Made by a program: the position numbers and the translations under genes. Shown here piece by piece: positions 54,555 through 64,000 of a stretch of DNA of 64,000 nt. The stretch is from the NCBI RefSeq assembly GCF_030936135.1, contig NC_082610.1, forward strand, positions 21,834,428 to 21,898,427, in the 5' to 3' direction. The notes under the pieces are model-generated. The model saw only the letters and a list, made by a program, of their open reading frames with translations, did no database searches and was not told the DNA's origin. This stretch comes from Gavia stellata. Its lineage: Eukaryota > Chordata > Aves > Gaviiformes > Gaviidae. Every line of letters starts with the position of its first letter. Within the stretch, counting starts at the first letter, position 1.

Positions 54555-56645
54555 CTACCAATCACTTGTCCCTGGAGAGTCTCCGCTGGCATCAGGTTGT
54601 CCCTCATCTGAAACTTCTTCAACAAGATTAGAGGGGACGAATCCTCTTGTGCCGTCGGTCAGCTCTCCCACATACCAACCGTCTTCATCCACGTCTCCAA
54701 AGACGTACACGTATTGTCCAGCAACTAGAGGAAGCTCTAGTTCAGGCCGCTCGTTGGGACCATCGAAAGGATCATAGCTGTATCGAGCTATGAACGCTCG
54801 AAGCTCTGCCGGTTGTTTTCTCATCGCCTCCAGCAGGAGGGACTCCTTGTCTGCTACCAGGTTAGCCTGGCACGGCCTGGAAACGCTACGCTTGGATCTT
54901 GCTCTTTCCAGCCGTTCCAGTTCCTGAAATAGCTGCTGGCGTTGTTCCTTTAGCTTCTCATACCAATCATTCAGTTCAATCAGCTGGGCTCGAAACAGTG
55001 GCAGGGTTTCTTGGAGTTCCCTCTGCAAGCACGCGCCTTCCTCTTCTTTCCTCTGGAGCGCTAGCTTGGCCTCCTCATGTTCCTTCTCCAGCTGTTGACT
55101 TCTTTCTGCCATTTCTCTCATGGCTTTCAGTTCACGCTCTGCCTCTTCCAGTTGGCTTTGAAGACAGACGTTTCTTTGGATGGCAGAATCTCGCTCGCCT
55201 GCCACTCGTGCTAGTAGTCCTTTCAGGTCAAGGTTTTCCGCTTGAACCTCTTCTGTCAAAGCCATCTGCCCATGGAGGCGAGCATTTTCTTGAGCCAGGC
55301 GGGTGTTTCCATTTGTCATCTCCGTGAGCTGCACCTGTAACTGCTCACGAGTTCGGCTGTGGGTGCTCACATCATAGGAGCCCTCTTCGTCTGCAGCCAC
55401 TTGGGCCTGAAGCTCCACAGCTGCCTTCCGTGAGGAGTCGTCCTGCTTGTCCTGAGCCAGCAAAGCTCCATCAGCCTCTCCTGTTTCTCCATCGCTCTGC
55501 TGAGGAAACGATGCCACACGCAGTTCCTCAGTAGAGCGTTGGATGGGCAGTGGCACTCGAGTATTGATCAGGCGATTGCTGGCCACCTGCAGTTGCCTGG
55601 ATCTTTCTTCCAGCCGCGAGGCGAGGCCAGCTAGTTGAGCACTTTTCTGCCGCAGCCAATCTGCCTCCTTGCGGGCTTCTGGAGAGCCTTTCTTTTTCAG
55701 GAGGCGGCTCTCCATCTCAAGGGCCCTCTCTTGCCTCTCCAGGTCTTCCAGAAGACGCTGCAGGTGGGTGTTCTGCTCCAGGAGCTGGCTGCACGTGCTG
55801 CCAAGCAGCACCAAGTCTTCCGCCTCTGGCACCTGGAGCTGAGCATCTGCCACTGCCTTGCATGTTGTTTGCTGCCCAGCACTGTGGCTTTCGGGCAGTC
55901 TTTCCTGTAGTGCCGCCAGGGCCCGGGGCCCGTTTCTGCCAGAAGAGCAGGAGCTCTGCATCTCCTGATGGCCCTGGTGTGCAGGAGGGCCTTCGGGCTG
56001 GGCCGTGCTGGGGGAGGCGGGCAGCTCGCCCTCCAACTGCTGCAGGATGTATTTGGTGAAGAGTGTCTTCTCCAGCTGCAGCTGGTTCTGGAGGTGGCGG
56101 ATGCGGGCGGGCTGGTAGCCATCTCTCTCCCAGCAGAGCTTGCTGAGGACATCCTGGAGCTTGCTCCGGGCCTCCCTGCCGCTGCTGCTGGGCCTCACCA
56201 TCTCCTCGGCCAGCTGCTGCTGCAGGGCCCGCGTCTGGCCAAGGGCGGTGGTGCACTCGTGCCGCAGCAGCTCCTGTTCCTCGCGGAGCTCAGCCTCCTT
56301 CCAGCGCAGCAGCTGGCGGGTCTCCACCACCCGCTGCCGCTGGTTCAACTCCAGAAGCCGCTGCACCTCCTGAGCCTGTCGCTGCTCCCACTCGGACTGG
56401 AGCCGCTCTGCCAGGAGCTGCTGCTCCCTGCCAAAAGCCGCCTTCAGCTCCCGCGTTTCGGTAGCGAAGCAGCGGCGCAGCTCCTGGGTGCGGTGCCGCT
56501 CTTCCTCCAGCTCAGCCCGTAGCGCTTCCAGCTCCCGCCTCTGCTCCTCCTTCTGCGCAAGGCTGCTGGGGGCCTGCACCGGGCCCCGGCGGGGCGAGGG
56601 GCGGCTGCGCGCCACGAGCCCCCTGCCCGCAACATCCCGCGTCAT
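54555..56645 (-). CDS. RIMBP3-like: RIMBP3-like protein, copy 10
   Basis: 696 codons, ATG at 56643-56645. Mosaic: right-hand at Arg183, Lys193, Arg376, Gly446, His458 and Trp561, but left-hand at Arg297. It has Gln143. Phe71 (KAAFGRE for KAALGRE) is private. Confidence 0.88.
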   Translation of the reverse strand: MTRDVAGRGLVARSRPSPRRGPVQAPSSLAQKEEQRRELEALRAELEEERHRTQELRRCFATETRELKAAFGREQQLLAERLQSEWEQRQAQEVQRLLELNQRQRVVETRQLLRWKEAELREEQELLRHECTTALGQTRALQQQLAEEMVRPSSSGREARSKLQDVLSKLCWERDGYQPARIRHLQNQLQLEKTLFTKYILQQLEGELPASPSTAQPEGPPAHQGHQEMQSSCSSGRNGPRALAALQERLPESHSAGQQTTCKAVADAQLQVPEAEDLVLLGSTCSQLLEQNTHLQRLLEDLERQERALEMESRLLKKKGSPEARKEADWLRQKSAQLAGLASRLEERSRQLQVASNRLINTRVPLPIQRSTEELRVASFPQQSDGETGEADGALLAQDKQDDSSRKAAVELQAQVAADEEGSYDVSTHSRTREQLQVQLTEMTNGNTRLAQENARLHGQMALTEEVQAENLDLKGLLARVAGERDSAIQRNVCLQSQLEEAERELKAMREMAERSQQLEKEHEEAKLALQRKEEEGACLQRELQETLPLFRAQLIELNDWYEKLKEQRQQLFQELERLERARSKRSVSRPCQANLVADKESLLLEAMRKQPAELRAFIARYSYDPFDGPNERPELELPLVAGQYVYVFGDVDEDGWYVGELTDGTRGFVPSNLVEEVSDEGQPDASGDSPGTSDW

Positions 56646-56748
56646 TGCGACGGCCACCAAACGCTGCTGCCCAAGGTCAGCAAGTGTTGCGTTCCTGGGG
56701 CTGCGAAGCCAAGACAGCGTCTGCCACGGCCGGGGCGGGTGAGCGTGG

Positions 56749-56867
56749 CCTTATGTGCATGTCCTGGCCCCGAGCTCACAGTGGAGGGGAGGGGCAGCAT
56801 GGCCTTATATGGTAGGACCTGGCCCCGAGCTCACAGTGGAGGGGAGGGGCAGCATGGCCTTATATGG
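56749..56867 (-). promoter_or_regulatory. Promoter-like block of copy 10 (two boxes)
   Basis: Boxes at 56803-56812 and 56858-56867, both intact; the upstream ATG is present. Confidence 0.58.
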
Positions 56868-59334
56868 TAGGACCTGGCCCCTCTGCGCACAAAGGAGGGC
56901 GGGCGGCATTTTCCCCCAGAACAACGAGAAGACAAAGATGGGTTCCAAGCCATGCGCAAGAGAACCAAGTGACCTCTTCTGTACAAGTGGGTTTGCTGCT
57001 AGAAGAAACCAGACCGAGCTGGCTGAAAGCGGCAAAGTTGCAACAAAACTGTGCAAACAGCTATTAAATATTTCACCCCCACCTTGACATTCCTCTTCAA
57101 GACTGCCCTCAGAAATGGCCGGGGGGTCATATGGAGCTGTGAGCAGCCCCGGCCCACGCAGCACCCTCTGCACAGCAGAAGGAGCCTGCCCTGCCGGTGC
57201 TTGCTCTTCCCAGCCACAGCTGCTCCCCAAAATGCTGCGGGCGGCTCCCCGGGCAGGCTGAGTGCTGACCCTGGCAGGCGGCAGAGCCCCTGCCCCAGCA
57301 CACAGCCCCCTGGGGCGTAGGGACCCTGCTTGGAAGGACTGTCCTGGGCAGCCCTGGGTGCACAGCCAGCTTCACGCCCCGCATCAGCCGTACCCGGGAG
57401 AAGGCAGCTCTCATGGCCTGTCCCTCTGACGATGCAGTAGGGAAGCCGTGCTCAGCAGCACGTCTTCCGGCAACCTGGATAAACTGTGAGGCTTGTTCAG
57501 ACAGATGCCTTGGATGTACTGGATTTTGGAGAGCCCTCCGGGATATTCATGTGCACTGCCCTGCAGCCAGCATCTTACCATGTAAAGACCTGTGAAGATT
57601 TCTCCCACCCTGGGAGCTCGGCTGTCCTGCCGCTAACCTCTCTCTGCGTCGCTCCGCTCCCCTCGCTGCCTGCAGGCAGTGCCCTCAGCCCTGCTGCGCT
57701 TTGCAGGGCAGCTGCTCCTGGGCAGAGCTGTCTCTCGCAAGCAATGCCCGCTTGCTATGAGCTCCCTCCGTCCCTGGAGCCCAGCCCAGCTCAGGAGCAG
57801 AGGCCCAGCCCAAGGCGTCACTTGCTCTGCCCCTTCTGGGCTCCCTGGAGATGTCCCAGGGGCTCCAGGGCTGACAGCTCCTGAAAGGCAGCAGAGTCAC
57901 CCTTGGGGAAGGGACTTTTGAGCTGACTGCGCTAGTCACCGATTGTCCCTCTCTGAAGAGTGGAGAGAGACCGATTCCAAAAGCATGGTTTGTCCTTCCA
58001 CAGCATGGCCGTCTATGGGAGCTGTAAACGTTCCCCTCTGGACACGGATATTCTTGAGCCGAAACAAAAAGAACATGCAGGCAGTGACAGGGAGCTGTTG
58101 GTTGGACCCTGTGCCAGGCAGGGATTCAGCTGAAGCAGTGCAGGCATCTCATCCCCAGCTGGAAGCCCTCGGGAGGAAGCAGCATTCAGCTCCCCCCATG
58201 CAGCCCACAGACCCCCACTGTTAAGGGGTGTCAAGCCTGGCCACCACTTCCAGCCACTCCGGCCCAGCACCCCCTCGTGCCATGCCGCTGGAGCCCAGTA
58301 CAGACCAGGAGCACCCAGTAGAGTTCTGCCTGGCTGCTGGAGCCCAGCCTGGTGCCTGGGGACCTGGAGCCTTTGCCCAGGCTGAGGGATGCAGCTGCCA
58401 CTTTTCCGCGTGCAGCTGTTACTTGTAGCGAAGCTGAGCGTGCATCCCAGAGATTCACACGCACGGACGCACAGACGCACGGACGTGGACACGCAGAGGA
58501 CACTGACACAGCCAGTCACACAGACTGCCACAGATGAGGCGCTGCCGTCAACAGCACCCACACGCAGGACTCACATAAAACACAAACAGAGGCGGCCATG
58601 TCCCCTCCTCCTCGTGGGCTGCCAGAGGCAGGAGGCCGCTAGTGTAGGCACACCCACACACACACATGCCCACACGACACTCTCTACCTTCACAAGCGCA
58701 CGCATGTGCATGGGTCCCCTGAGTACTGGCAGAGCCCCCCTTGGTCCCCCGGTACCCCTGCCCGGACCCCGGCCCTCTGACCCACCCCACGGGTCCCCTA
58801 CTCGCTGCCTGGTCCCTCTAGGTGCTCCCTGCAAACATTCAGCACTCCCACATCTGTCCCGCAGGCACCCAACACTCGCCCGTCTCCCCAGGTGCCAGCG
58901 TGGGCCCTCTGCCTGCCTGATATCCCAGTCCGGACGCGAGGCCCCGCCTAGTCACCAGCTGCTCCAGCTTGAAGTTTGCTGGTGAAGGCACGCGCACACC
59001 CCCTGCACCCCGGGTTTGGGGAAGATGCAGACACTCACAGAGCCTCTTACTTGCCTCCCTTGTGCTGGTCCCCCCCTGAGGTGGTTTTCAGGACACACAC
59101 CGTTCCCACCCCCGTGCCTGCTGGCCGAGACCCCCACTCGCTCCAGTAGCTGCACCGGGACCCATACCAGTAGCTGGCACCACAAGCCAGGGGTGCCTAC
59201 ACCCCCTGCTTGGCTGCGGTAGCTGGCAGCCAGTCCACCCACGCCAGCTCCCCCTGTAACCGGCACATCGTCCTTCCAGTTCCCACACACATGGCTTGAG
59301 AGTGAGATGACACAGAGAGATCATTCAGGAAAAA
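56868..59334. other. Spacer 11, no convincing gene
   Basis: Same layout. Its right end carries GAAGGCACGCGC (near 58985) and CTCCAGTAGC (near 59143). The first is otherwise seen only in spacer 2, some 50 kb away; the second only in spacers 1 and 2. Confidence 0.8.
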
Positions 59335-59382
59335 TTTAATAAGAAGGTATAAGAAGACAGGACAGACAGCATCTGTGTCCTG

Positions 59383-61473
59383 CTACCAATCACTTGTCCC
59401 TGGAGAGTCTCCGCTGGCATCAGGTTGTCCCTCATCTGAAACTTCTTCAACAAGATTAGAGGGGACGAATCCTCTTGTGCCATCGGTCAGCTCTCCCACA
59501 TACCAACCGTCTTCATCCACGTCTCCAAAGACGTACACGTATTGTCCAGCAACTAGAGGAAGCTCTAGTTCAGGCCGCTCGTTGGGACCATCGAAAGGAT
59601 CATAGCTGTATCGAGCTATGAACGCTCGAAGCTCTGCCGGTTGTTTTCTCATCGCCTCCAGCAGGAGGGACTCCTTGTCTGCTACCAGGTTAGCCTGGCA
59701 CGGCCTGGAAACGCTACGCTTGGATCTTGCTCTTTCCAGCCGTTCCAGTTCCTGAAATAGCTGCTGGCGTTGTTCCTTTAGCTTCTCATACCAATCATTC
59801 AGTTCAATCAGCTGGGCTCGAAACAGTGGCAGGGTTTCTTGGAGTTCCCTCTGCAAGCACGCGCCTTCCTCTTCTTTCCTCTGGAGCGCTAGCTTGGCCT
59901 CCTCATGTTCCTTCTCCAGCTGTTGACTTCTTTCTGCCATTTCTCTCATGGCTTTCAGTTCACGCTCTGCCTCTTCCAGTTGGCTTGGAAGACAGACGTT
60001 TCTTTGGATGGCAGAATCTCGCTCGCCTGCCACTCGTGCTAGTAGTCCTTTCAGGTCAAGGTTTTCCGCTTGAACCTCTTCTGTCAAAGCCATCTGCCCA
60101 TGGAGGCGAGCATTTTCTTGAGCCAGGCGGGTGTTTCCATTTGTCATCTCCGTGAGCTGCACCTGTAACTGCTCACGAGTTCGGCTGTGGGTGCTCACAT
60201 CATAGGAGCCCTCTTCGTCTGCAGCCACTTGGGCCTGAAGCTCCACAGCTGCCTTCCGTGAGGAGTCGTCCTGCTTGTCCTGAGCCAGCAAAGCTCCGTC
60301 AGCCTCTCCTGTTTCTCCATCGCTCTGCTGAGGAAACGATGCCACACGCAGTTCCTCAGTAGAGCGTTGGATGGGCAGTGGCACTCGAGTATTGATCAGG
60401 CGATTGCTGGCCACCTGCAGTTGCCTGGATCTTTCTTCCAGCCGCGAGGCGAGGCCAGCTAGTTGAGCACTTTTCTGCCGCAGCCAATCTGCCTCCTTGC
60501 GGGCTTCTGGAGAGCCTTTCTTTTTCAGGAGGCGGCTCTCCATCTCAAGGGCCCTCTCTTGCCTCTCCAGGTCTTCCAGAAGACGCTGCAGGTGGGTGTT
60601 CTGCTCCAGGAGCTGGCTGCACGTGCTGCCAAGCAGCACCAAGTCTTCCGCCTCTGGCACCTGGAGCTGAGCATCTGCCACTGCCTTGCATGTTGTTTGC
60701 TGCCCAGCACTGTGGCTTTCGGGCAGTCTTTCCTGTAGTGCCGCCAGGGCCCGGGGCCCGTTTCTGCCAGAAGAGCAGGAGCTCTGCATCTCCTGATGGC
60801 CCTGGTGCGCAGGAGGGCCTTCGGGCTGGGCCGTGCTGGGGGAGGCGGGCAGCTCGCCCTCCAACTGCTGCAGGATGTATTTGGTGAAGAGTGTCCTCTC
60901 CAGCTGCAGCTGGTTCTGGAGGTGGTGGATGCGGGCGGGCTGGTAGCCATCTCTCTCCCAGCAGAGCTTGCTGAGGACATCCTGGAGCTTGCTCCGGGCC
61001 TCCCTGCCGCTGCTGCTGGGCCTCACCATCTCCTCGGCCAGCTGCCGCTGCAGGGCCCGCGTCTGGCCAAGGGCGGCGGTGCACTCGTGCCGCAGCAGCT
61101 CCTGTTCCTCGCGGAGCTCAGCCTCCTTCCAGCGCAGCAGCTGGCGGGTCTCCACCACCCGCTGCCGCTGGTTCAACTCCAGAAGCCGCTGCACCTCCTG
61201 AGCCTGTCGCTGCTCCCACTCGGACTGGAGCCGCTCTGCCAGGAGCTGCTGCTCCCTGCCCAAAGCCGCCTTCAGCTCCCGCGTTTCGGTAGCGAAGCAG
61301 CGGCGCAGCTCCTGGGTGCGGTGCCGCTCTTCCTCCAGCTCAGCCCGTAGCGCTTCCAGCTCCCGCCTCTGCTCCTCCTTCTGCGCAAGGCTGCTGGGGG
61401 CCTGCACCGGGCCCCGGCGGGGCGAGGGGCGGCTGCGCGCCACGAGCCCCCTGCCCGCAACATCCCGCGTCAT
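59383..61473 (-). CDS. RIMBP3-like: RIMBP3-like protein, copy 11
   Basis: 696 codons, ATG at 61471-61473. Mosaic with one clear switch. The C-terminal part is right-hand (Trp561, His458, Gly446, Arg376) and the N-terminal part is left-hand (Arg297, Arg193, His183). Private residues are Ala133 and Pro496; the latter, within a coiled coil (VCLPSQ), could kink the helix. Confidence 0.88.
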   Translation of the reverse strand: MTRDVAGRGLVARSRPSPRRGPVQAPSSLAQKEEQRRELEALRAELEEERHRTQELRRCFATETRELKAALGREQQLLAERLQSEWEQRQAQEVQRLLELNQRQRVVETRQLLRWKEAELREEQELLRHECTAALGQTRALQRQLAEEMVRPSSSGREARSKLQDVLSKLCWERDGYQPARIHHLQNQLQLERTLFTKYILQQLEGELPASPSTAQPEGPPAHQGHQEMQSSCSSGRNGPRALAALQERLPESHSAGQQTTCKAVADAQLQVPEAEDLVLLGSTCSQLLEQNTHLQRLLEDLERQERALEMESRLLKKKGSPEARKEADWLRQKSAQLAGLASRLEERSRQLQVASNRLINTRVPLPIQRSTEELRVASFPQQSDGETGEADGALLAQDKQDDSSRKAAVELQAQVAADEEGSYDVSTHSRTREQLQVQLTEMTNGNTRLAQENARLHGQMALTEEVQAENLDLKGLLARVAGERDSAIQRNVCLPSQLEEAERELKAMREMAERSQQLEKEHEEAKLALQRKEEEGACLQRELQETLPLFRAQLIELNDWYEKLKEQRQQLFQELERLERARSKRSVSRPCQANLVADKESLLLEAMRKQPAELRAFIARYSYDPFDGPNERPELELPLVAGQYVYVFGDVDEDGWYVGELTDGTRGFVPSNLVEEVSDEGQPDASGDSPGTSDW

Positions 61474-61576
61474 TGCGACGGCCACCAAACGCTGCTGCCC
61501 AAGGTCAGCAAGTGTTGCGTTCCTGGAGCTGCGAAGCCAAGACAGCGTCTGCCACGGCCGGGGCGGGTGAGCGTGG

Positions 61577-61750
61577 CCTTATGTGCATGTCCTGGCCCCG
61601 AGCTCACAGTGGAGGGGAGGGGCAGCATGGCCTTATATGGTAGGACCTGGCCCCGAGCTCACAGTGGAGGGGAGGGGCAGCATGGCCTTATATGGTAGGA
61701 CCTGGCCCCGAGCTCACAGTGGAGGGGAGGGGCAGCATGGCCTTATATGG
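61577..61750 (-). promoter_or_regulatory. Promoter-like block of copy 11 (three boxes)
   Basis: Boxes at 61631-61640, 61686-61695 and 61741-61750, all three intact, unlike the three-box block of copy 1, whose middle box is mutated. Confidence 0.6.
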
Positions 61751-64000
61751 TAGGACCTGGCCCCTCTGCGCACAAAGGAAGGCGGGCGGCATTTTCCCCC
61801 AGAACAACGGAGAAGACAAAGAGGGGTTCCAAGCCATGCGCAAGAGAACCAAGTGACCTCTTCTGTACAAGTGGGTTTGCTGCTAGAAGGAACCAGACCA
61901 AACTGGCTGAAAGCGGCAAAGTTGCAACAAAACTGTGCAAACAGCTATTAAATATTTCACCCCCACCTTGACATTCCTCTTCAAGACTGCCCTCAGAAAT
62001 GGCCGGGGGGTCATATGGAGCTGTGAGCAGCCCCGGCCCACGCAGCACCCTCTGCACAGCAGAAGGAGCCTGCCCTGCCGGGGCTTGCTCTTCCCAGCCA
62101 CAGCTGCTCCCCAAAATGCTGCGGGCGGCTCCCCGGGCAGGCTGAGTGCTGACCCTGGCAGGCGGCAGAGCCCCTGCCCCAGCACACAGCCCCCTGGGGC
62201 GTAGGGACCCTGCTTGGAAGGACTGTCCTGGGCAGCCCTGGGTGCACAGCCAGCTTCACGCCCCGCATCAGCCGTACCCGGGAGAAGGCAGCTCTCATGG
62301 CCTGTCCCTCTGACGATGCAGTAGGGAAGCCGTGCTCAGCAGCACGTCTTCCGGCAACCTGGATAAACTGTGAGGCTTGTTCAGACAGATGCCTTGGATG
62401 TACCGGATTTTGGAGAGCCCTCCGGGATATTCATGTGCACTGCCCTGCAGCCAGCATCTTACCATGTAAAGACCTGGGAAGATTTCTCCCACCCTGGGAG
62501 CTCGGCTGTCCTGCCGCTAACCTCTCTCTGCGTCGCTCCACTCCCCTCGCTGCCTGCAGGCAGTGCCCTCAGCCCTGCTGCGCTTTGCAGGGCAGCTGCT
62601 CCTGGGCAGAGCTGTCTCTCGCAAGCAATGCCCGCTTGCTATGAGCTGCCTCCGTCCCTGGAGCCCAGCCCAGCTCAGGAGCAGAGGCCCAGCCCAAGGC
62701 GTCACTTGCTCTGCCCCTTCTGGGCTCCCTGGAGATGTCCCAGGGGCTCCAGGGCTGACAGCTCCTGAAAGGCAGCAGAGTCACCCTTGGGGAAGGGACT
62801 TTTGAGCTGACTGCGCTAGTCACCGATTGTCCCTCTCTGAAGAGTGGAGAGAGACCGATTCCAAAAGCATGGTTTGTCCTTCCACAGCATGGCCGTCTAT
62901 GGGAGCTGTAAACGTTCCCCTCTGGACACGGATATTCTTGAGCCGAAACAAAAAGAACATGCAGGCAGTGACAGGGAGCTGTTGGTTGGACCCTGTGCCA
63001 GGCAGGGATTCAGCTGAAGCAGTGCAGGCATCTCATCCCCAGCTGGAAGCCCTCGGGAGGAAGCAGCATTCAGCTCCCCCCATGCAGCCCACAGACCCCC
63101 ACTGTTAAGGGGTGTCAAGCCTGGCCACCACTTCCAGCCACTCCGGCCCAGCACCCCCTCGTGCCATGCCGCTGGAGCCCAGTACAGACCAGGAGCACCC
63201 AGTAGAGTTCTGCCTGGCTGCTGGAGCCCAGCCTGGTGCCTGGGGACCTGGAGCCTTTGCCCAGGCTGAGGGATGCAGCTGCCACTTTTCCGCGTGCAGC
63301 TGTTACTTGTAGCGAAGCTGAGCGTGCATCCCAGAGATTCACACGCACAGACGCACAGACGCACGGACGTGGACACGCAGAGGACACTGACACGGCCAGT
63401 CACACAGACTGCCACAGATGAGGCGCTGCCGTCAACAGCACCCACACGCAGGACTCACATAAAACACAAACAGAGGCGGCCATGTCCCCTCCTCCTCGTG
63501 GGCTGCCAGAGGCAGGAGGCCGCTAGTGTAGGCACACCCACACACACACATGCCCACACGACACTCTCTACCTTCACAAGCGCACGCATGTGCATGGGTC
63601 CCCTGAGTACTGGCAGAGCCCCCCTTGGTCCCCCGGTACCCCTGCCCGGACCCCGGCCCTCTGACCCACCCCACGGGTCCCCTACTCGCTGCCTGGTCCC
63701 TCTAGGTGCTCCCTGCAAACATTCAGCACTCCCACATCTGTCCCGCAGGCACCCAACACTCGCCCGTCTCCCCAGGTGCCAGCGTGGGCCCTCTGCCTGC
63801 CTGATATCCCAGTCCGGACGCGAGGCCCCGCCTAGTCACCAGCTGCTCCAGCTTGAAGTTTGCTGGTGAAATCACACGCACACCCCCTGCACCCCGGGTT
63901 TGGGGAAGATGCAGACACTCACAGAGCCTCTTACTTGCCTCCCTTGTGCTGGTCCCCCCCTGAGGTGGTTTTCAGGACACACACCGTTCCCAGCCCCGTG
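61751..64000. other. Spacer 12, cut by the right edge
   Basis: Same layout, ending about 270 bp before the expected stop codon of the next gene copy. It has the CGGAGAAG form near 61807 shared with spacers 1 and 2, and CTGGGAAGATT near 62475, which is private. Confidence 0.8.

Larger units (their letters stand above)
1..64000 (-). repeat. Tandem array of ~4.83-kb units, each with one RIMBP3-like gene
   Basis: The same unit recurs head to tail across the window, all copies in one orientation. Measured from stop codon to stop codon, units begin at 4434, 16042, 20867, 25698, 30523, 35351, 40180, 45005, 49782, 54555 and 59383, with a partial unit at 1-4433. Intervals are 4825, 4831, 4825, 4828, 4829, 4825, 4777, 4773 and 4828 bp. 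The interval 4434-16042 becomes 4883 bp once the provirus and its 5-bp duplication (6725 bp) are removed. The 4773/4777, ~4828 and 4883 classes match one, two and three copies of a 55-bp promoter repeat. Neighbouring units differ at only a few positions per kb by eye. The array runs off both edges, so total copy number is unknown. Assembly collapse or expansion cannot be excluded, but unit-specific variants and the single provirus argue against simple artificial duplication. Confidence 0.97.

Noticed and set aside
1..64000. tRNA, rRNA or other structured RNA genes
   Set aside because: No cloverleaf or rRNA sequence was recognised on either strand; the tRNA-like 18-mer at 9844 is the retroviral primer site.

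Overview
The window comes from a vertebrate genome, most likely a bird and plausibly a passerine. The clearest hint is a young endogenous retrovirus whose 619-bp LTRs begin TGTGCTGGTTTTGG, a type I associate with avian ERVL-like elements. The species and chromosome cannot be fixed from sequence alone. There are no bacterial-type genes, CRISPR arrays or tRNA/rRNA genes.

Nearly the whole window is one head-to-tail tandem array of a unit of about 4.83 kb. Each unit carries one intronless gene on the minus strand (696 codons), a promoter-like block about 100-280 bp upstream of its ATG, and about 2.5 kb of GC-rich spacer with no convincing gene. I count eleven complete gene copies and one cut by the left edge; the right edge falls inside the spacer of the twelfth unit, so the array continues on both sides. 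The protein has long coiled-coil segments followed by one SH3 domain that I recognise as the first SH3 of the RIM-binding protein family. Its N-terminal half most resembles RIMBP3, which in mammals is an intronless, testis-expressed gene. It stops soon after that SH3, so the fibronectin-III repeats and the last two SH3 domains of full-length RIMBP3 are absent.

Unit lengths (4773, 4777, 4825, 4828, 4829, 4830, 4831 and 4883 bp) are explained mainly by one, two or three copies of a 55-bp promoter repeat, each carrying a CArG/TATA-like box, plus indels of 1, 3 or 4 bp. All eleven complete reading frames are open, the only coding indel is in frame, and the SH3 domain has the same amino-acid sequence in all eleven complete copies. 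Copies are mosaics of two haplotype classes, which points to unequal exchange and gene conversion.

The one interruption is a full-length provirus on the plus strand (9217-15936) with a 5-bp target duplication, inserted just beyond the 3' end of the second complete gene copy. Its LTRs differ at 6 of 619 positions. It has a tRNA-Lys1,2-type primer site and a Gag-like ORF with an unusual hydrophobic N-terminal region. A Pol ORF (protease, reverse transcriptase, RNase H, integrase) lies in the same frame as Gag behind a single UAG codon. There is no env.

The array probably acts as a dosage-amplified, possibly germline-expressed gene family; that part is inference.
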